A DNA stretch of 64,000 bases. It comes from Kineococcus aurantiacus. Its GTDB lineage: Bacteria; Actinomycetota; Actinomycetes; Actinomycetales; Kineococcaceae. Of this stretch, positions 34,569-43,140 are shown piece by piece. The translations under genes and the position numbers were made by a program. The stretch is from assembly GCF_013409345.1 (NCBI RefSeq), contig NZ_JACCBB010000001.1, positions 2,170,001-2,234,000 on the forward strand. Direction: 5' to 3'. The notes beneath the pieces are model-generated. The model was not told where the DNA came from and ran no database searches. It saw only the letters and a program-made list of their open reading frames with translations. Position 1 is the first letter of the stretch; the number at the start of each line of letters is the position of its first letter.

Positions 34569-36308
34569 TCAGCCCGCGTCGCGGTGCAGCGCGAACCACA
34601 CCACCTTGCTCGCGAGGCCGTCCCCCACCGGGTGCACGCCCCACTCGTGGGCGGCGACGCTGACCAGCTGCAGCCCCCGCCCCGACAGGGCCTCGTCGTC
34701 GGGCGGCAGCAGCTCGGGCAGCCGGTCGTTCTCGTCCTCGACCTCGACGACCAGCCGGTCGGCGGTGCTGGACGCGCTGACCCGGATGTCGCTGCGGGCG
34801 TGCACGACCGCGTTGGCGACGAGTTCGCTGACGCACAGCTCGGCGGCGTCGACGGCGTCCTCGCCCCACCCGTCGGTCCCGGCGACGGAGCGGACGACGG
34901 CGCGCGCCGTCGACGCCGACCGCGGTTCCGGCGGCAGCACCGCGACGCGGGTGGCGGCGGCGGTCGCGTCGTGGGGTCCGTCCGCGGCGGGGGCCTCGTC
35001 GGTGCGGGCGCCGAGGGGGGTGGCGCGCAGGACGAGCAGGGTGCGGTCGTCGGCCGCGGTGGCGGGGACCGGCTCGTCGTGCAGGGCGGCGGTGGCCAGT
35101 TCCGCGCACACCTGGTGGGCGTCGGTGCCCGTGGTGCGGTGCAGCGACGCGGCGAGGGCGTCGAGGCCGGTCATGACGCCCGTGGTGCGGGTCTCGACGA
35201 CCCCGTCGGTGACGAGGACCAGCACGCTGCCGACGGGCAGCCGCCGGTGGTGCTCGGTGCGGGCCCCGGGCCAGTCCACGCCCAGCAGCGGGTCCCCGCC
35301 GCCCTGCAGCACCCGGACCGCGCCGTCGGGGCGGCGCAGCACGGGCGGCGGGTGGCCCGCGTCAGCCCAGCGCACGTCGAGGGCGCCGTCGTCGGTGCGG
35401 GCGCAGGTGAGCACGAGCGCGGTGGCCGTCGTGCCCGGTTCCAGGGCCGCGACGACGGCGTCGAGCCGGTCCAGCAACCGGCCCGGGCCGTCGTCGCTGT
35501 CCCAGGCCAGCCCGCGCAGCAGGGTCCGGACGCGGGTCATGGCCGCGGCCGCGAGGTGGTCGTGCCCGGCGACGTCCCCCACGGCGACCACCACGTCGCC
35601 GCGGGCGCGGGGGAAGGTGTCGTAGAAGTCGCCGCCGATGTCCACGCCGTCCCCGGCGGGCACGTAGCTGACCGCGATCTCCAGGCCGTCGGTGTCCAGC
35701 GGCTCGGTCAGGACACCGCGCTGCAGCGCCCGCACCATCCGGCCCACGCGCACGCCGGCCCGGTGCTCCTGGTCGACGAGCAGGACGCGGTGCACGGTGG
35801 GGGCGCAGTGCGCGGCGAACACCTCCAGCCGCTCCACCTCGGCCTCCTCGAAGGGACCGGGCGCCGTCCACGACACGGCGAGGCTGCCCACGACGTCCTC
35901 CCCCACGCGCAGCGGCAGCAGCGCCCAGCGCGGGCGGTCGGTCACCTCGACGACCTCGGCCATCCGGGGGTGCACGCGCGCGGCGGCGTCGTGGTCGGGC
36001 ACGAGGAAGGTGCGGCCCTCGCGGGCGGCCCGGCACGCCGGCAGGGGGCTGTCGAAGGGTTCGTGGTCGAAGCGGGCCCGCAGGTCGGGCCCGAAGGAGG
36101 TGCTGAGGACGAGCTGCCAGCCGCCGTCGGCGGCGGGGGTCACGATGCCGCAGCCCGCGGCGCCCAGGGCGGGCAGGCCGACGCCCACCAGGGAGCGCAC
36201 GACGTCCTCCACGGACAGGGCCAGGCTCACGTCGAGGGCGAACCGCGCGACCGCCTCCCAGGCCGACCCGGCGGTCCGCTCCCCGTCGGCACCACCGTCA
36301 CCGGACAT
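34569..36308 (-). CDS. GAF-PP2C(SpoIIE)-HATPase stress-signalling protein
   Basis: A 579-aa protein with three domains: GAF (about 15-170, SVEDVVRSLVGVGLPALGAA), PP2C-SIG phosphatase (about 190-420, with LQRGVLTEP, IGGDFYDTF, VGDVAGHDH and ADAGHPPPV), and an RsbW-like HATPase (about 450-579, with AELCVSELVANAVVHA and GRGLQLVSVAAHEWGVH). A phosphatase and an anti-sigma kinase in one chain could both phosphorylate and dephosphorylate an anti-anti-sigma factor. ATG at 36308. The frame stays open upstream into a LuxR-like remnant. Confidence 0.9.
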   Translation of the reverse strand: MSGDGGADGERTAGSAWEAVARFALDVSLALSVEDVVRSLVGVGLPALGAAGCGIVTPAADGGWQLVLSTSFGPDLRARFDHEPFDSPLPACRAAREGRTFLVPDHDAAARVHPRMAEVVEVTDRPRWALLPLRVGEDVVGSLAVSWTAPGPFEEAEVERLEVFAAHCAPTVHRVLLVDQEHRAGVRVGRMVRALQRGVLTEPLDTDGLEIAVSYVPAGDGVDIGGDFYDTFPRARGDVVVAVGDVAGHDHLAAAAMTRVRTLLRGLAWDSDDGPGRLLDRLDAVVAALEPGTTATALVLTCARTDDGALDVRWADAGHPPPVLRRPDGAVRVLQGGGDPLLGVDWPGARTEHHRRLPVGSVLVLVTDGVVETRTTGVMTGLDALAASLHRTTGTDAHQVCAELATAALHDEPVPATAADDRTLLVLRATPLGARTDEAPAADGPHDATAAATRVAVLPPEPRSASTARAVVRSVAGTDGWGEDAVDAAELCVSELVANAVVHARSDIRVSASSTADRLVVEVEDENDRLPELLPPDDEALSGRGLQLVSVAAHEWGVHPVGDGLASKVVWFALHRDAG

Positions 36309-36445
36309 GGCGGTCCCCTGCTCGTCGTGGCTCACGCCGACTGGACACGGCCCGCGGTCTGGACCCCTCACAACTCCAACACACCCACTCCGCCGGGACA
36401 ACGGTCCGCGCCGGTCCGGTGGCCGGGCGGGCCGGGCGGGTCGGA

Positions 36446-36632
36446 CCTCCCCGAGCCGCCGCAGCGCCGCACGCACCCGCGGGCGGCCGGCCACGCCCAG
36501 CGTCGGGAACGCCCGGTGCGGGTGCACGCCCACCGTCCGGTGCGACAGGTGGAGGCGGTCGGCGATCCGCCGGTCGCCCCGCCCCTCCGCGGCCAGCCGC
36601 CCCACCGGCAGCCGGAGGGCCGTCAGGGCCAC
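36446..36632 (-). pseudogene. remnant of a LuxR-type helix-turn-helix
   Basis: About 60 codons read LPVGRLAAEGRGDRRIADRL then HLSHRTVGVHPHRAFPTLGV, close to the C-terminal HTH of LuxR regulators but with unusual prolines and no N-terminal part. A GTG at 36632 could start it. It is in frame with the SpoIIE gene with no stop between, so it might be an N-terminal extension of that protein (687 aa in all). The linker between them is arginine/proline-rich and not protein-like, so a decayed regulator is more likely. Confidence 0.5.
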
Positions 36633-36687
36633 CGCCCCTCCCCCGCCCCGGGGTGCGGGCGCGGGTGCGGCGGGTGAGCCTGGCGGG

Positions 36688-37635
36688 GTGCCCCTCCTGC
36701 TCCCCGCCCGGCCGCCGCTGCACGACCGGGTCCGGGCGGGGTTCCGGGCCCGCGTCTCCGGTGACCCCACGGGGGCTCCGGACTGGGTCCGCGACATCGC
36801 CACCGTCGGGGGGGGCCCGGGCTGGTTCGAGCCCGACGGGGTCGTCTGGCGCGTCCACGGGGACCTGTCGACCCTGGTCGGCGGCATCGCCGCGCTGCTG
36901 GGCCAGGGCACCCACCCGCTGGCCCTGGCGGGGGTGCAGCGGCACTCCTCCTACCGCACCGACCCGTGGGCGCGGCTGGCGGGCACGGCCCGCTGGCTGG
37001 TCGTGTCGACGTTCGGGTCGGCGGAGCTGGCCGGGCGCGAGGCCGCGCGGGTGCGGGCGATGCACGAGCGGGTGCGCGGCACCGCCGGGGACGGCCGCGC
37101 CTACTCCGCCTCCGACCCGGACCTGCTGCGGTGGGTGCACCTGGCCTTCACCGACGCCTTCCTGGCCGCCCAGGACGCCTGCGGGCACGACCTGTCCCGC
37201 CGGTTCGGCCCCGGCTGGGGCGACGTCTACGTCCGGGACTGGGCCCGCAGCGCCCACGCCCTGGGGGCCCGGGACCTGCCGACGGGGCGCGCGGAGCTCG
37301 CCGAGGCGCTGCGGGCGGTGCGCCCGTCCCTGGCGCCGGTGCCCGAGGACCTGCGGGCCTTCATCGCCGCCCCCGCCGGGCTGAGCCGTCCCGAGCGGGT
37401 CGTCTACGGACGGCTGGCCCGGGCCGGGGGCCTGGTCCTGTCGCCGGTCCTGGCCGACCTGGCGGGGGTGCCGGGCCGGGCCGCGGGGCGGGGGCGGGCC
37501 CGGCAGCTGCGGGGGGCGCGGTGGTCGCTGCGGGCGCTGCAGCTGGCGCTGGGCCCGTACAGCCCCTCGGAGGAGGCCGCCCGGTACCGCACCGGCCGCG
37601 GACCGCGACCGGTCTGGCTCGACGACCACCCGTGA
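36688..37635 (+). CDS. oxygenase MpaB family protein (DUF2236)
   Basis: A 315-aa DUF2236 protein: VWRVHGDLSTLVGGIAALLG, THPLALAGVQRHSSYRTDPW, RLAGTARWLVVSTFGSAELA, YSASDPDLLRWVHLAFTDAF, and YVRDWARSAHALGARDLP. These match the canonical form of the family better than the protein at 6951-8027. It is presumably an oxygenase acting on an unknown substrate. The GTG at 36688 gives the normal start of the family. Confidence 0.85.
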   Translation: MPLLLPARPPLHDRVRAGFRARVSGDPTGAPDWVRDIATVGGGPGWFEPDGVVWRVHGDLSTLVGGIAALLGQGTHPLALAGVQRHSSYRTDPWARLAGTARWLVVSTFGSAELAGREAARVRAMHERVRGTAGDGRAYSASDPDLLRWVHLAFTDAFLAAQDACGHDLSRRFGPGWGDVYVRDWARSAHALGARDLPTGRAELAEALRAVRPSLAPVPEDLRAFIAAPAGLSRPERVVYGRLARAGGLVLSPVLADLAGVPGRAAGRGRARQLRGARWSLRALQLALGPYSPSEEAARYRTGRGPRPVWLDDHP

Positions 37636-37694
37636 GGGTGGTTCCCGCCCGGAACGCCCCTGGCGGTGAACGCCGGTCATTTACGATCCGCGTG

Positions 37695-38036
37695 ATGTCC
37701 ACGCTCAGTTCCCCTCCCCGTCCGGTGGGGTCCGGGGTCGCGCGCGCAGCGGCCCCGGCCGACACCGGCACCCTGCTGTGGCAGTGGTACGCCTCCCTGG
37801 ACGAGCGGGGGGTGGCCGAGGCACGCCGGTGCCTGCTGTCGGGCACCTGCTCCCGCGCCCTGCTGGAGTCCCTGCGCCGGGTCCTGCCGCCCGGGGTCGC
37901 CTCCCGGCGCGGGCTGGACGACCCGCACGCGACGAACCCCGGCGACCCGCTGGGCGCCCGGTTGCAGACGCTGCTGCGCCAGCAGCTGCTCACGGGGCCA
38001 CCGGCCCCGGCGCTGCTGCCGGCAGCGGGAGCCTGA
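37695..38036 (+). CDS. small hypothetical protein
   Basis: A 113-aa protein I do not recognise. The core is helical: LLWQWYASLDERGVAEARRC, then LLESLRRVLPPGVASRRGLD and GARLQTLLRQQLL. Third codon positions are almost all G/C. ATG at 37695 (a GTG three bases earlier is possible); the upstream CATTTACGATCC is unusually AT-rich and may hold its promoter. It is the last normal-composition gene before the low-GC island. Confidence 0.55.
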   Translation: MSTLSSPPRPVGSGVARAAAPADTGTLLWQWYASLDERGVAEARRCLLSGTCSRALLESLRRVLPPGVASRRGLDDPHATNPGDPLGARLQTLLRQQLLTGPPAPALLPAAGA

Positions 38037-38281
38037 CGCTCACCGCCTGTGTGGCCGGTGCCGTTGGGGAGCCGGGTCGCGCTACGGCAACTGGCGGGGA
38101 AACGGTCCGCTTCGCCCCGTTGGTCATTGCCCTGCGCTCCGGCCGCCACTGACTGTGGTTCGCAGGCGGCGGTGAGAGGTCATCACCGCCAGTACAGTCT
38201 CGACGACCCGGGCCGTGGTGACATCCTTCTCGCGCGGATGCTGCAGGAATGCTGAGTCGGACAGTCGGCGATTAAGTCGCA

Positions 38282-40432
38282 TCAACGTACATCATCGCTT
38301 CGCTTCCAGAAGAGAGTATAGGGCTCATCCACCCATTGAGTAACCGAATCTTCTGGCAAGACAGCCATCATGTAGCTGCTCTCGCTGCGTATTAGGAAGT
38401 GCAAGTGGGACCCATGCGCGAGCACGAGGTGGAGCTTGTTGCCGTGCGCCAGCTCTCTTGCCGTGATCGGGGCGACGGTCGGCTCAGCCCAGGGCGTATG
38501 GACACCCCCCTTGACTTGCGCTCCGGCTTCAAGGGTCACCTCACCCGTGACGCGACTTCCTTCTTCCATATCCAGAATTTCAGCCAGCTGAACACCTCTT
38601 TTAAAGACCAGGTCGCCCTGAACTGCCGCGCCGCCCCACAACTTGATCGACCCGCCAACCCGGGAGTCCTCTTCGAGATGAATTCCGTCGAAGGCAAAGA
38701 TTCCTGCTTTTAACGAGAAGCCGGAACTTCCCTTCTGCCCTTCACTCTTGCGGCTCCCGACCCGACTGAGGTCGTAGATCCCGATGTCATCGCTAATTTC
38801 CGCTCCCCTCCCGAGGAGGATGCCTCTCGAGACGCTGGCACTGGACGAAAGATGCAAATGTCCCAAAGTCGCTCCAGGTCGGACGATGACGTAAGCAGTC
38901 ACTCGAGTCGCTACAAGCGAAAGAGAGCTCACACGAGAGCCCGGCCCAAGAACGATCCCGTCACCGACGGTGCCCTCACCCAGTTGCACACCAGCACCGA
39001 TCTCTGCCGCCTCCCCGATGCGGAGACCACCGCTGACGGTTGCCGGCCCGGCGATGACCAGGCTACCCCCGATCCTGCTCCCGGCGCGCAGATCAATGTT
39101 CTTGATATGAGAGGAGGGCTCGATTCTCAGGGTTTGCTCAACTGCTCCGCCCTCTGCGACGACCAATCCGCTCAGCAAGGAGGAGCTGCGCTCCAGACGG
39201 ATCTCACGGACCCTGCTCTCGGCCTGCAACTGAAAGATGCCTTCGATCGTGAGGTCGCTACCACCTCGAACGTGTCCTCCGATCCTGGAGCCCTGGCCTA
39301 CGACAAACTGGCCCTTGAGGATGGTCTTGGCTTGAAGTTCGACGTTGCCGTCGATTTGGCACCTTGAACCGACGGCAACATCGCCGGGGATGGGCTGGCT
39401 AGAACCGAGTTCAATGTTTCCCTTGATGGTGGTGTCATCCCCGAGGGAGATTTCGCCACCGAACAGGCAATCGTTCAAGTTCAAGTCACCTGCGATGAAA
39501 GTGCGTCCCATCGTCAGCTTTCCGAGGGGGCAGCCGCTGAAGTCCGCTCCATCCAGGACCGCCCCTTGCAGGTCGATCGACTGAGGAGGTAGGTCGAGGT
39601 CGACACTGGACCGGAGAAGGTCCCTCATCAGTCGGAACGCGGTACGCCTGACCTCCCCCTCGGCATCGAGGATTCTCGAGTCCTTGTCGCTCTGCAATTG
39701 CCACTTGCGGCGTTCCCTGAGTGGCGGTGTACGGGCATCCCCAGGCCCACGAGGGCGGCTGCGATGATCGTAAGGCTGCCTCAGGTACGCACAGAAGATC
39801 TCGATCACTACAGGGCTCCGGCGAGCTCCTTCTCTTGATCTGGTGTCCTCGAGTGCCAACCTGTGAAGAGAGTGCAATCCTCCCAGACGGACTGATGCTG
39901 AGGTGTGACCAAGCTGGTCGATGGCACTACTGAAGCGTGCATCTTGTTGAGAGGTAACTGCCTGGCGCTGAGTCGCCAGGTCACGCTCCCGCGTCAGAGA
40001 ATTCGTAATGCTCGTCTGCATCACAGCTTCTCGAGCGAGTCGCGCGTTGTGATTGCTCACGATCACACCGATAGCGGCGGCGGCAGCGGCGAGCAGCGCC
40101 CCGGAAACAATTCCGACAGGCGCTCGAGCCGCCACCAGTTGACTCTCGTAGGCCTGTTCGTCAACGGCCCTGTCAAGACCTCGTCGGGCGGCATCCTCAC
40201 AATCAAGAGCCGCCCCTGGAGATGCACTCGTCGGGGCTGGACACGGCACCTCGAAAGACGCACGCGCCACGAGGTAATCGGGAAGAACAACCCACAAACC
40301 CGCGACCGCAATCAGCGCTCCGGCAAGTATCAGCCCGATGTTTCGCCATTCACCGCGATTGAAGCCTGCATCGTGTGTGCGCTTTCGCTGCGTCGAGCCG
40401 TGATGAAGACCCTCGTCTGCGCTGTCGTCCAT
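38282..40432 (-). CDS. membrane-anchored protein with ~24 twelve-residue repeats
   Basis: A 716-aa protein of unusual design. Two membrane helices (about 32-50 and 104-125) flank a small external loop with two cysteines. A cytoplasmic segment follows (RFSSAIDQLGHTSASVRLGG, LHSLHRLALED), well known at this position in membrane-bound pentapeptide-repeat proteins. One short pentapeptide-like stretch (LQGAVLDGADFSG, near 300-315) is present. The remainder is a 12-residue repeat, G-x-I/V-x-L-G-x-x-x-x-I/V-x (GNIELGSSQPIP, GDVAVGSRCQID, GNVELQAKTILK), about 24 copies with one short insertion. This implies a long beta-helix. ATG 40432 has AGGA nine bases upstream. GC is clearly lower than in its neighbours. 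Confidence 0.85.
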   Translation of the reverse strand: MDDSADEGLHHGSTQRKRTHDAGFNRGEWRNIGLILAGALIAVAGLWVVLPDYLVARASFEVPCPAPTSASPGAALDCEDAARRGLDRAVDEQAYESQLVAARAPVGIVSGALLAAAAAAIGVIVSNHNARLAREAVMQTSITNSLTRERDLATQRQAVTSQQDARFSSAIDQLGHTSASVRLGGLHSLHRLALEDTRSREGARRSPVVIEIFCAYLRQPYDHRSRPRGPGDARTPPLRERRKWQLQSDKDSRILDAEGEVRRTAFRLMRDLLRSSVDLDLPPQSIDLQGAVLDGADFSGCPLGKLTMGRTFIAGDLNLNDCLFGGEISLGDDTTIKGNIELGSSQPIPGDVAVGSRCQIDGNVELQAKTILKGQFVVGQGSRIGGHVRGGSDLTIEGIFQLQAESRVREIRLERSSSLLSGLVVAEGGAVEQTLRIEPSSHIKNIDLRAGSRIGGSLVIAGPATVSGGLRIGEAAEIGAGVQLGEGTVGDGIVLGPGSRVSSLSLVATRVTAYVIVRPGATLGHLHLSSSASVSRGILLGRGAEISDDIGIYDLSRVGSRKSEGQKGSSGFSLKAGIFAFDGIHLEEDSRVGGSIKLWGGAAVQGDLVFKRGVQLAEILDMEEGSRVTGEVTLEAGAQVKGGVHTPWAEPTVAPITARELAHGNKLHLVLAHGSHLHFLIRSESSYMMAVLPEDSVTQWVDEPYTLFWKRSDDVR

Positions 40433-40785
40433 GAGCTTGATCCTGCCCCATTGCTGTTCCGAGCGGGGCGGAATCTGTTCACGTTCCGACTGGTAGGGGT
40501 TCGCACCTGACGCAAATTCCTCTCCACCGGCGTCTGGCTCAACTGAGCACAGTTGAGTCGTCCAAGTGCGCTGGTGCAGACGTGCAGTTGGGCCGCCGAG
40601 GAGGTGAGGCGACTGGCGGCTTGACTGCACACCATCCTCAAGCACGCAGATGTCATGGTCATCGACGTCACTGCGACGGCGGGCGGCCGAGGCGAACCGC
40701 TCCCGGTGACGCCCGTACCGGCCGCGTCCGCCAGCCAGTTCTCAGTGTTGTCGGCATCGCCCGGCGCAGGGCAGGATGGAGCCCC
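40433..40785. other. non-coding flank of the low-GC island
   Basis: 353 bases without a convincing gene on either strand. Composition rises from AT-richer near 40433 to normal near 40680. It must hold the promoter of the repeat-protein gene. I saw no tRNA, direct repeat or integrase remnant. Confidence 0.5.
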
Positions 40786-41634
40786 TCAGCCGGTGAGCGG
40801 CCCGTACAGCGCGGGCCGGCGGTCGGCGTGCACGTGGTTGCGCGCCGACACCCGCTTGTCCCGGGCCTCGGCCAGCCGGCAGTCGGCGAGGAGCACCTGC
40901 TCGGCGCCCCCGGCCTCCGCCTCGGCCAGCGGGTAGCCGTCCGGCCCGACGATCGCCGAACCGGCCACCCACTCCACGCCGCGTTCGGTGCCGGTGCGGT
41001 CGCAGGCGGCCACGAACATGCGGTTGGCCGCGGCGCCGGCCTGGACCTGCACCACCTCGATGGGCCGTTCACCGCCCCCGCGGCGCGGGCCGGGCCAGTT
41101 CGTCGGGGCGCAGACGAGGTCGGCGCCGGCCAGGCCCACCAGGCGCACCCACTCGGGGAACTCCAGGTCGTAGCAGATCACCAGGGCCAGCCGCCCCAGG
41201 TCGGTCTCGACGACCTGCGGCGGCTGGTCGCCGGGGACGAAGAACTCGCTCTCGCGGTCCCACAGGTGCACCTTGCGGTAGACGGTGCGCACCCCGGTGG
41301 GGTCGACGAGGACGGCGCTGTTGCGCAGGGTGCCGTCGTCGGCCCGCTCGGCCAGCCCGGCCGCCACCACGAGGCCGTGCCGGCGCGCGGCGGCGGTGAG
41401 GGCCGCGGTGGTCGGGCCGTCGAGGGGTTCGGCCAGCGCCCGCGCCTCCTCGGCGGACTCGAACACGTACCCGCTGCGCAGCAGTTCGGGCAGGACGACG
41501 ACGCGCGCCCCGCGGGCCGCGGCCCGGTCCAGGGCCGCCAGCCCGCGGGCCAGGTTCTCCTCGGGGCGGCCCACGGCGAGCGCCACCTGGCACACCGCGA
41601 CGGTGGTCCCCGCACCGACGGCGGAGGCGGTCAC
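40786..41634 (-). CDS. carbon-nitrogen (nitrilase superfamily) hydrolase
   Basis: A 282-aa amidase/nitrilase-type enzyme. The catalytic triad is complete: Glu50 in VVLPELLRSGY, Lys121 in VYRKVHLW, Cys154 in LVICYDLEFPEW. Substrates in this superfamily include aliphatic amides, N-carbamoyl compounds and omega-amides. Its GTG overlaps the stop of the APC permease by four bases, so permease and hydrolase are co-translated and probably import then hydrolyse the same nitrogen compound. The LacI regulator upstream likely controls both. Confidence 0.92.
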   Translation of the reverse strand: MTASAVGAGTTVAVCQVALAVGRPEENLARGLAALDRAAARGARVVVLPELLRSGYVFESAEEARALAEPLDGPTTAALTAAARRHGLVVAAGLAERADDGTLRNSAVLVDPTGVRTVYRKVHLWDRESEFFVPGDQPPQVVETDLGRLALVICYDLEFPEWVRLVGLAGADLVCAPTNWPGPRRGGGERPIEVVQVQAGAAANRMFVAACDRTGTERGVEWVAGSAIVGPDGYPLAEAEAGGAEQVLLADCRLAEARDKRVSARNHVHADRRPALYGPLTG

Positions 41635-43028
41635 CGGGCGGTCTCCACGGGCGCCGCCGCCGCAGCGGGAGAGGCGTCGGCCTCGTCGAGGGCGAGTTCG
41701 GGGACGGGGCGGCGGAACACCCGCGTGAGGCCCAGCAGGTAGACGAAACCCACGACCAGCCAGGTCAGCCCCACGACGAACGTGGTGCCGGACAGGCTGG
41801 TCCACAACCACAGGGTCAGCACGACGCCGATCCCGGGCAGGACGCCGAACAGGACGACGTCGCGCGCCGACCGCCGGTGCTGGTCGACCACGTAGTGCTT
41901 GACCACCGAGAGGTTCACGAAGGAGAACGCCACCAGCGCCCCGAAGCTCACCATCGCGGCGGCCAGTTCCAGGCCGATGAGCAGCGCCGAGCAGGACAGC
42001 ACCCCCACCACGACGACCGCCGCGACGGGCGTCCGCCAGCGGGCGTGCAGGACGCCGAAGAACCGCCGGGGCAGGACCCGGTCGCGGCCCATCGCGTAGA
42101 GGACGCGGGAGACGCTGGCCTGGGAGGCCATCGCGGAGGCGAAGCAGCCGGCGACGTAGGCGGCGGTGAAGAACACCTGCAGGAACTTCCCGCCGGCGGC
42201 GGCCATGACGTCCAGGGAGGCGGAGTCGACGTCGGCGAACGCGTGGCCCGGCAGGACGAGGTGGCTGATCCAGGCGATGACGACGAAGAGGACGCCGCCG
42301 ACGAGCGCGGACAGCAGGATCGCCCGCGGGATGGTGCGGCGGGGGTCGCGGGCCTCCTCGGCCAGCGTGGAGACGGCGTCGAAACCCAGGAACGACAGGC
42401 ACAGGATCGCCGACCCCGCCAGGATCGCGGGCAGGTGCGTGTCACCGCTCCAGAACGGCGCCGTCAGCGACGGGGCGCCCGTGCGGCCCAGCACGCGCAC
42501 GGCCGCGAGGACGAAGACGAGCAGGAACACGCCCTGGACGGCCAGCAGCACGACGTTCAGCCGCGAGACGGTGTCGATGCCGAGGACGTTGAGCCCCGTG
42601 ACGACCGCGATGGCCAGGAGCACCCAGACCGCCGCCGGGACGGCGGGGACCGCCTCGTGCAGGTAGATCCCGATGACCAGGTAGTTGATCATCGGCAGGA
42701 ACACGTAGTCCAGCAGCAGGGCCCAGCCGACGAGGAAACCGGTGCGGGCCCCGAAGGCGGTGCGGGTGTAGGCGTAGGCCGAGCCCGCGGAGGGGCGGGC
42801 GCGGACCATGCGCCCGTAGCTGTAGGCGGTGAACAGCATCGCCACGGTCGTGACGACGTAGGCCAGGGGCAGGTGCCCGGCCGTGAGGTCGGTGACGATG
42901 CCGTACGTCGTGAAGACGGTCAGCGGGACCATGTAGGCCAGGCCGAAGACCACCAGGGACGGCACGCCGAGGACCCGGCGCAGGCGCACGGGCGGGGCGG
43001 CGGACGCGGGGACGGGCGGTTCGCTCAC
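41631..43028 (-). CDS. APC family amino acid/amine permease
   Basis: A 465-aa transporter with about 12 membrane helices. Signature parts are FGLAYMVPLTVFTTYGIVTD, RPSAGSAYAYTRTAFGARTG, ILCLSFLGFDAVSTLAEEAR (the conserved FxGFDxxxxxAEE) and SQASVSRVLYAMGRDRVLPR. GGGAG lies five bases before GTG 43028. It is first in a two-gene operon with the nitrilase-type hydrolase and divergent from LacI. The substrate is probably an amide, amine or amino acid. Confidence 0.92.
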   Translation of the reverse strand: MSEPPVPASAAPPVRLRRVLGVPSLVVFGLAYMVPLTVFTTYGIVTDLTAGHLPLAYVVTTVAMLFTAYSYGRMVRARPSAGSAYAYTRTAFGARTGFLVGWALLLDYVFLPMINYLVIGIYLHEAVPAVPAAVWVLLAIAVVTGLNVLGIDTVSRLNVVLLAVQGVFLLVFVLAAVRVLGRTGAPSLTAPFWSGDTHLPAILAGSAILCLSFLGFDAVSTLAEEARDPRRTIPRAILLSALVGGVLFVVIAWISHLVLPGHAFADVDSASLDVMAAAGGKFLQVFFTAAYVAGCFASAMASQASVSRVLYAMGRDRVLPRRFFGVLHARWRTPVAAVVVVGVLSCSALLIGLELAAAMVSFGALVAFSFVNLSVVKHYVVDQHRRSARDVVLFGVLPGIGVVLTLWLWTSLSGTTFVVGLTWLVVGFVYLLGLTRVFRRPVPELALDEADASPAAAAAPVETAR

Positions 43029-43089
43029 GGGTTCTCCCTCTCGGTGGGGACGCCGACCGCGGCGTCGGGCGCAGCACCGAGGAAAGCAC

Positions 43090-43107
43090 TGCAGGAACGA
43101 TCCTGCA
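43090..43107. promoter_or_regulatory. LacI-type operator
   Basis: TGCAGGA-ACGA-TCCTGCA, a perfect 7-bp inverted repeat between the permease start (43028) and the LacI start (43141). Size and even symmetry suit a LacI-family dimer controlling both directions. Confidence 0.65.
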
Positions 43108-43140
43108 AGGGGTTCGGCGCACTCGGGATACCGTGCGGTC

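Noticed and set aside
38037-38281. A tRNA or attachment site flanking the low-GC island
   Set aside because: No cloverleaf and no matching direct repeat at the two ends was visible, and there is no integrase gene.
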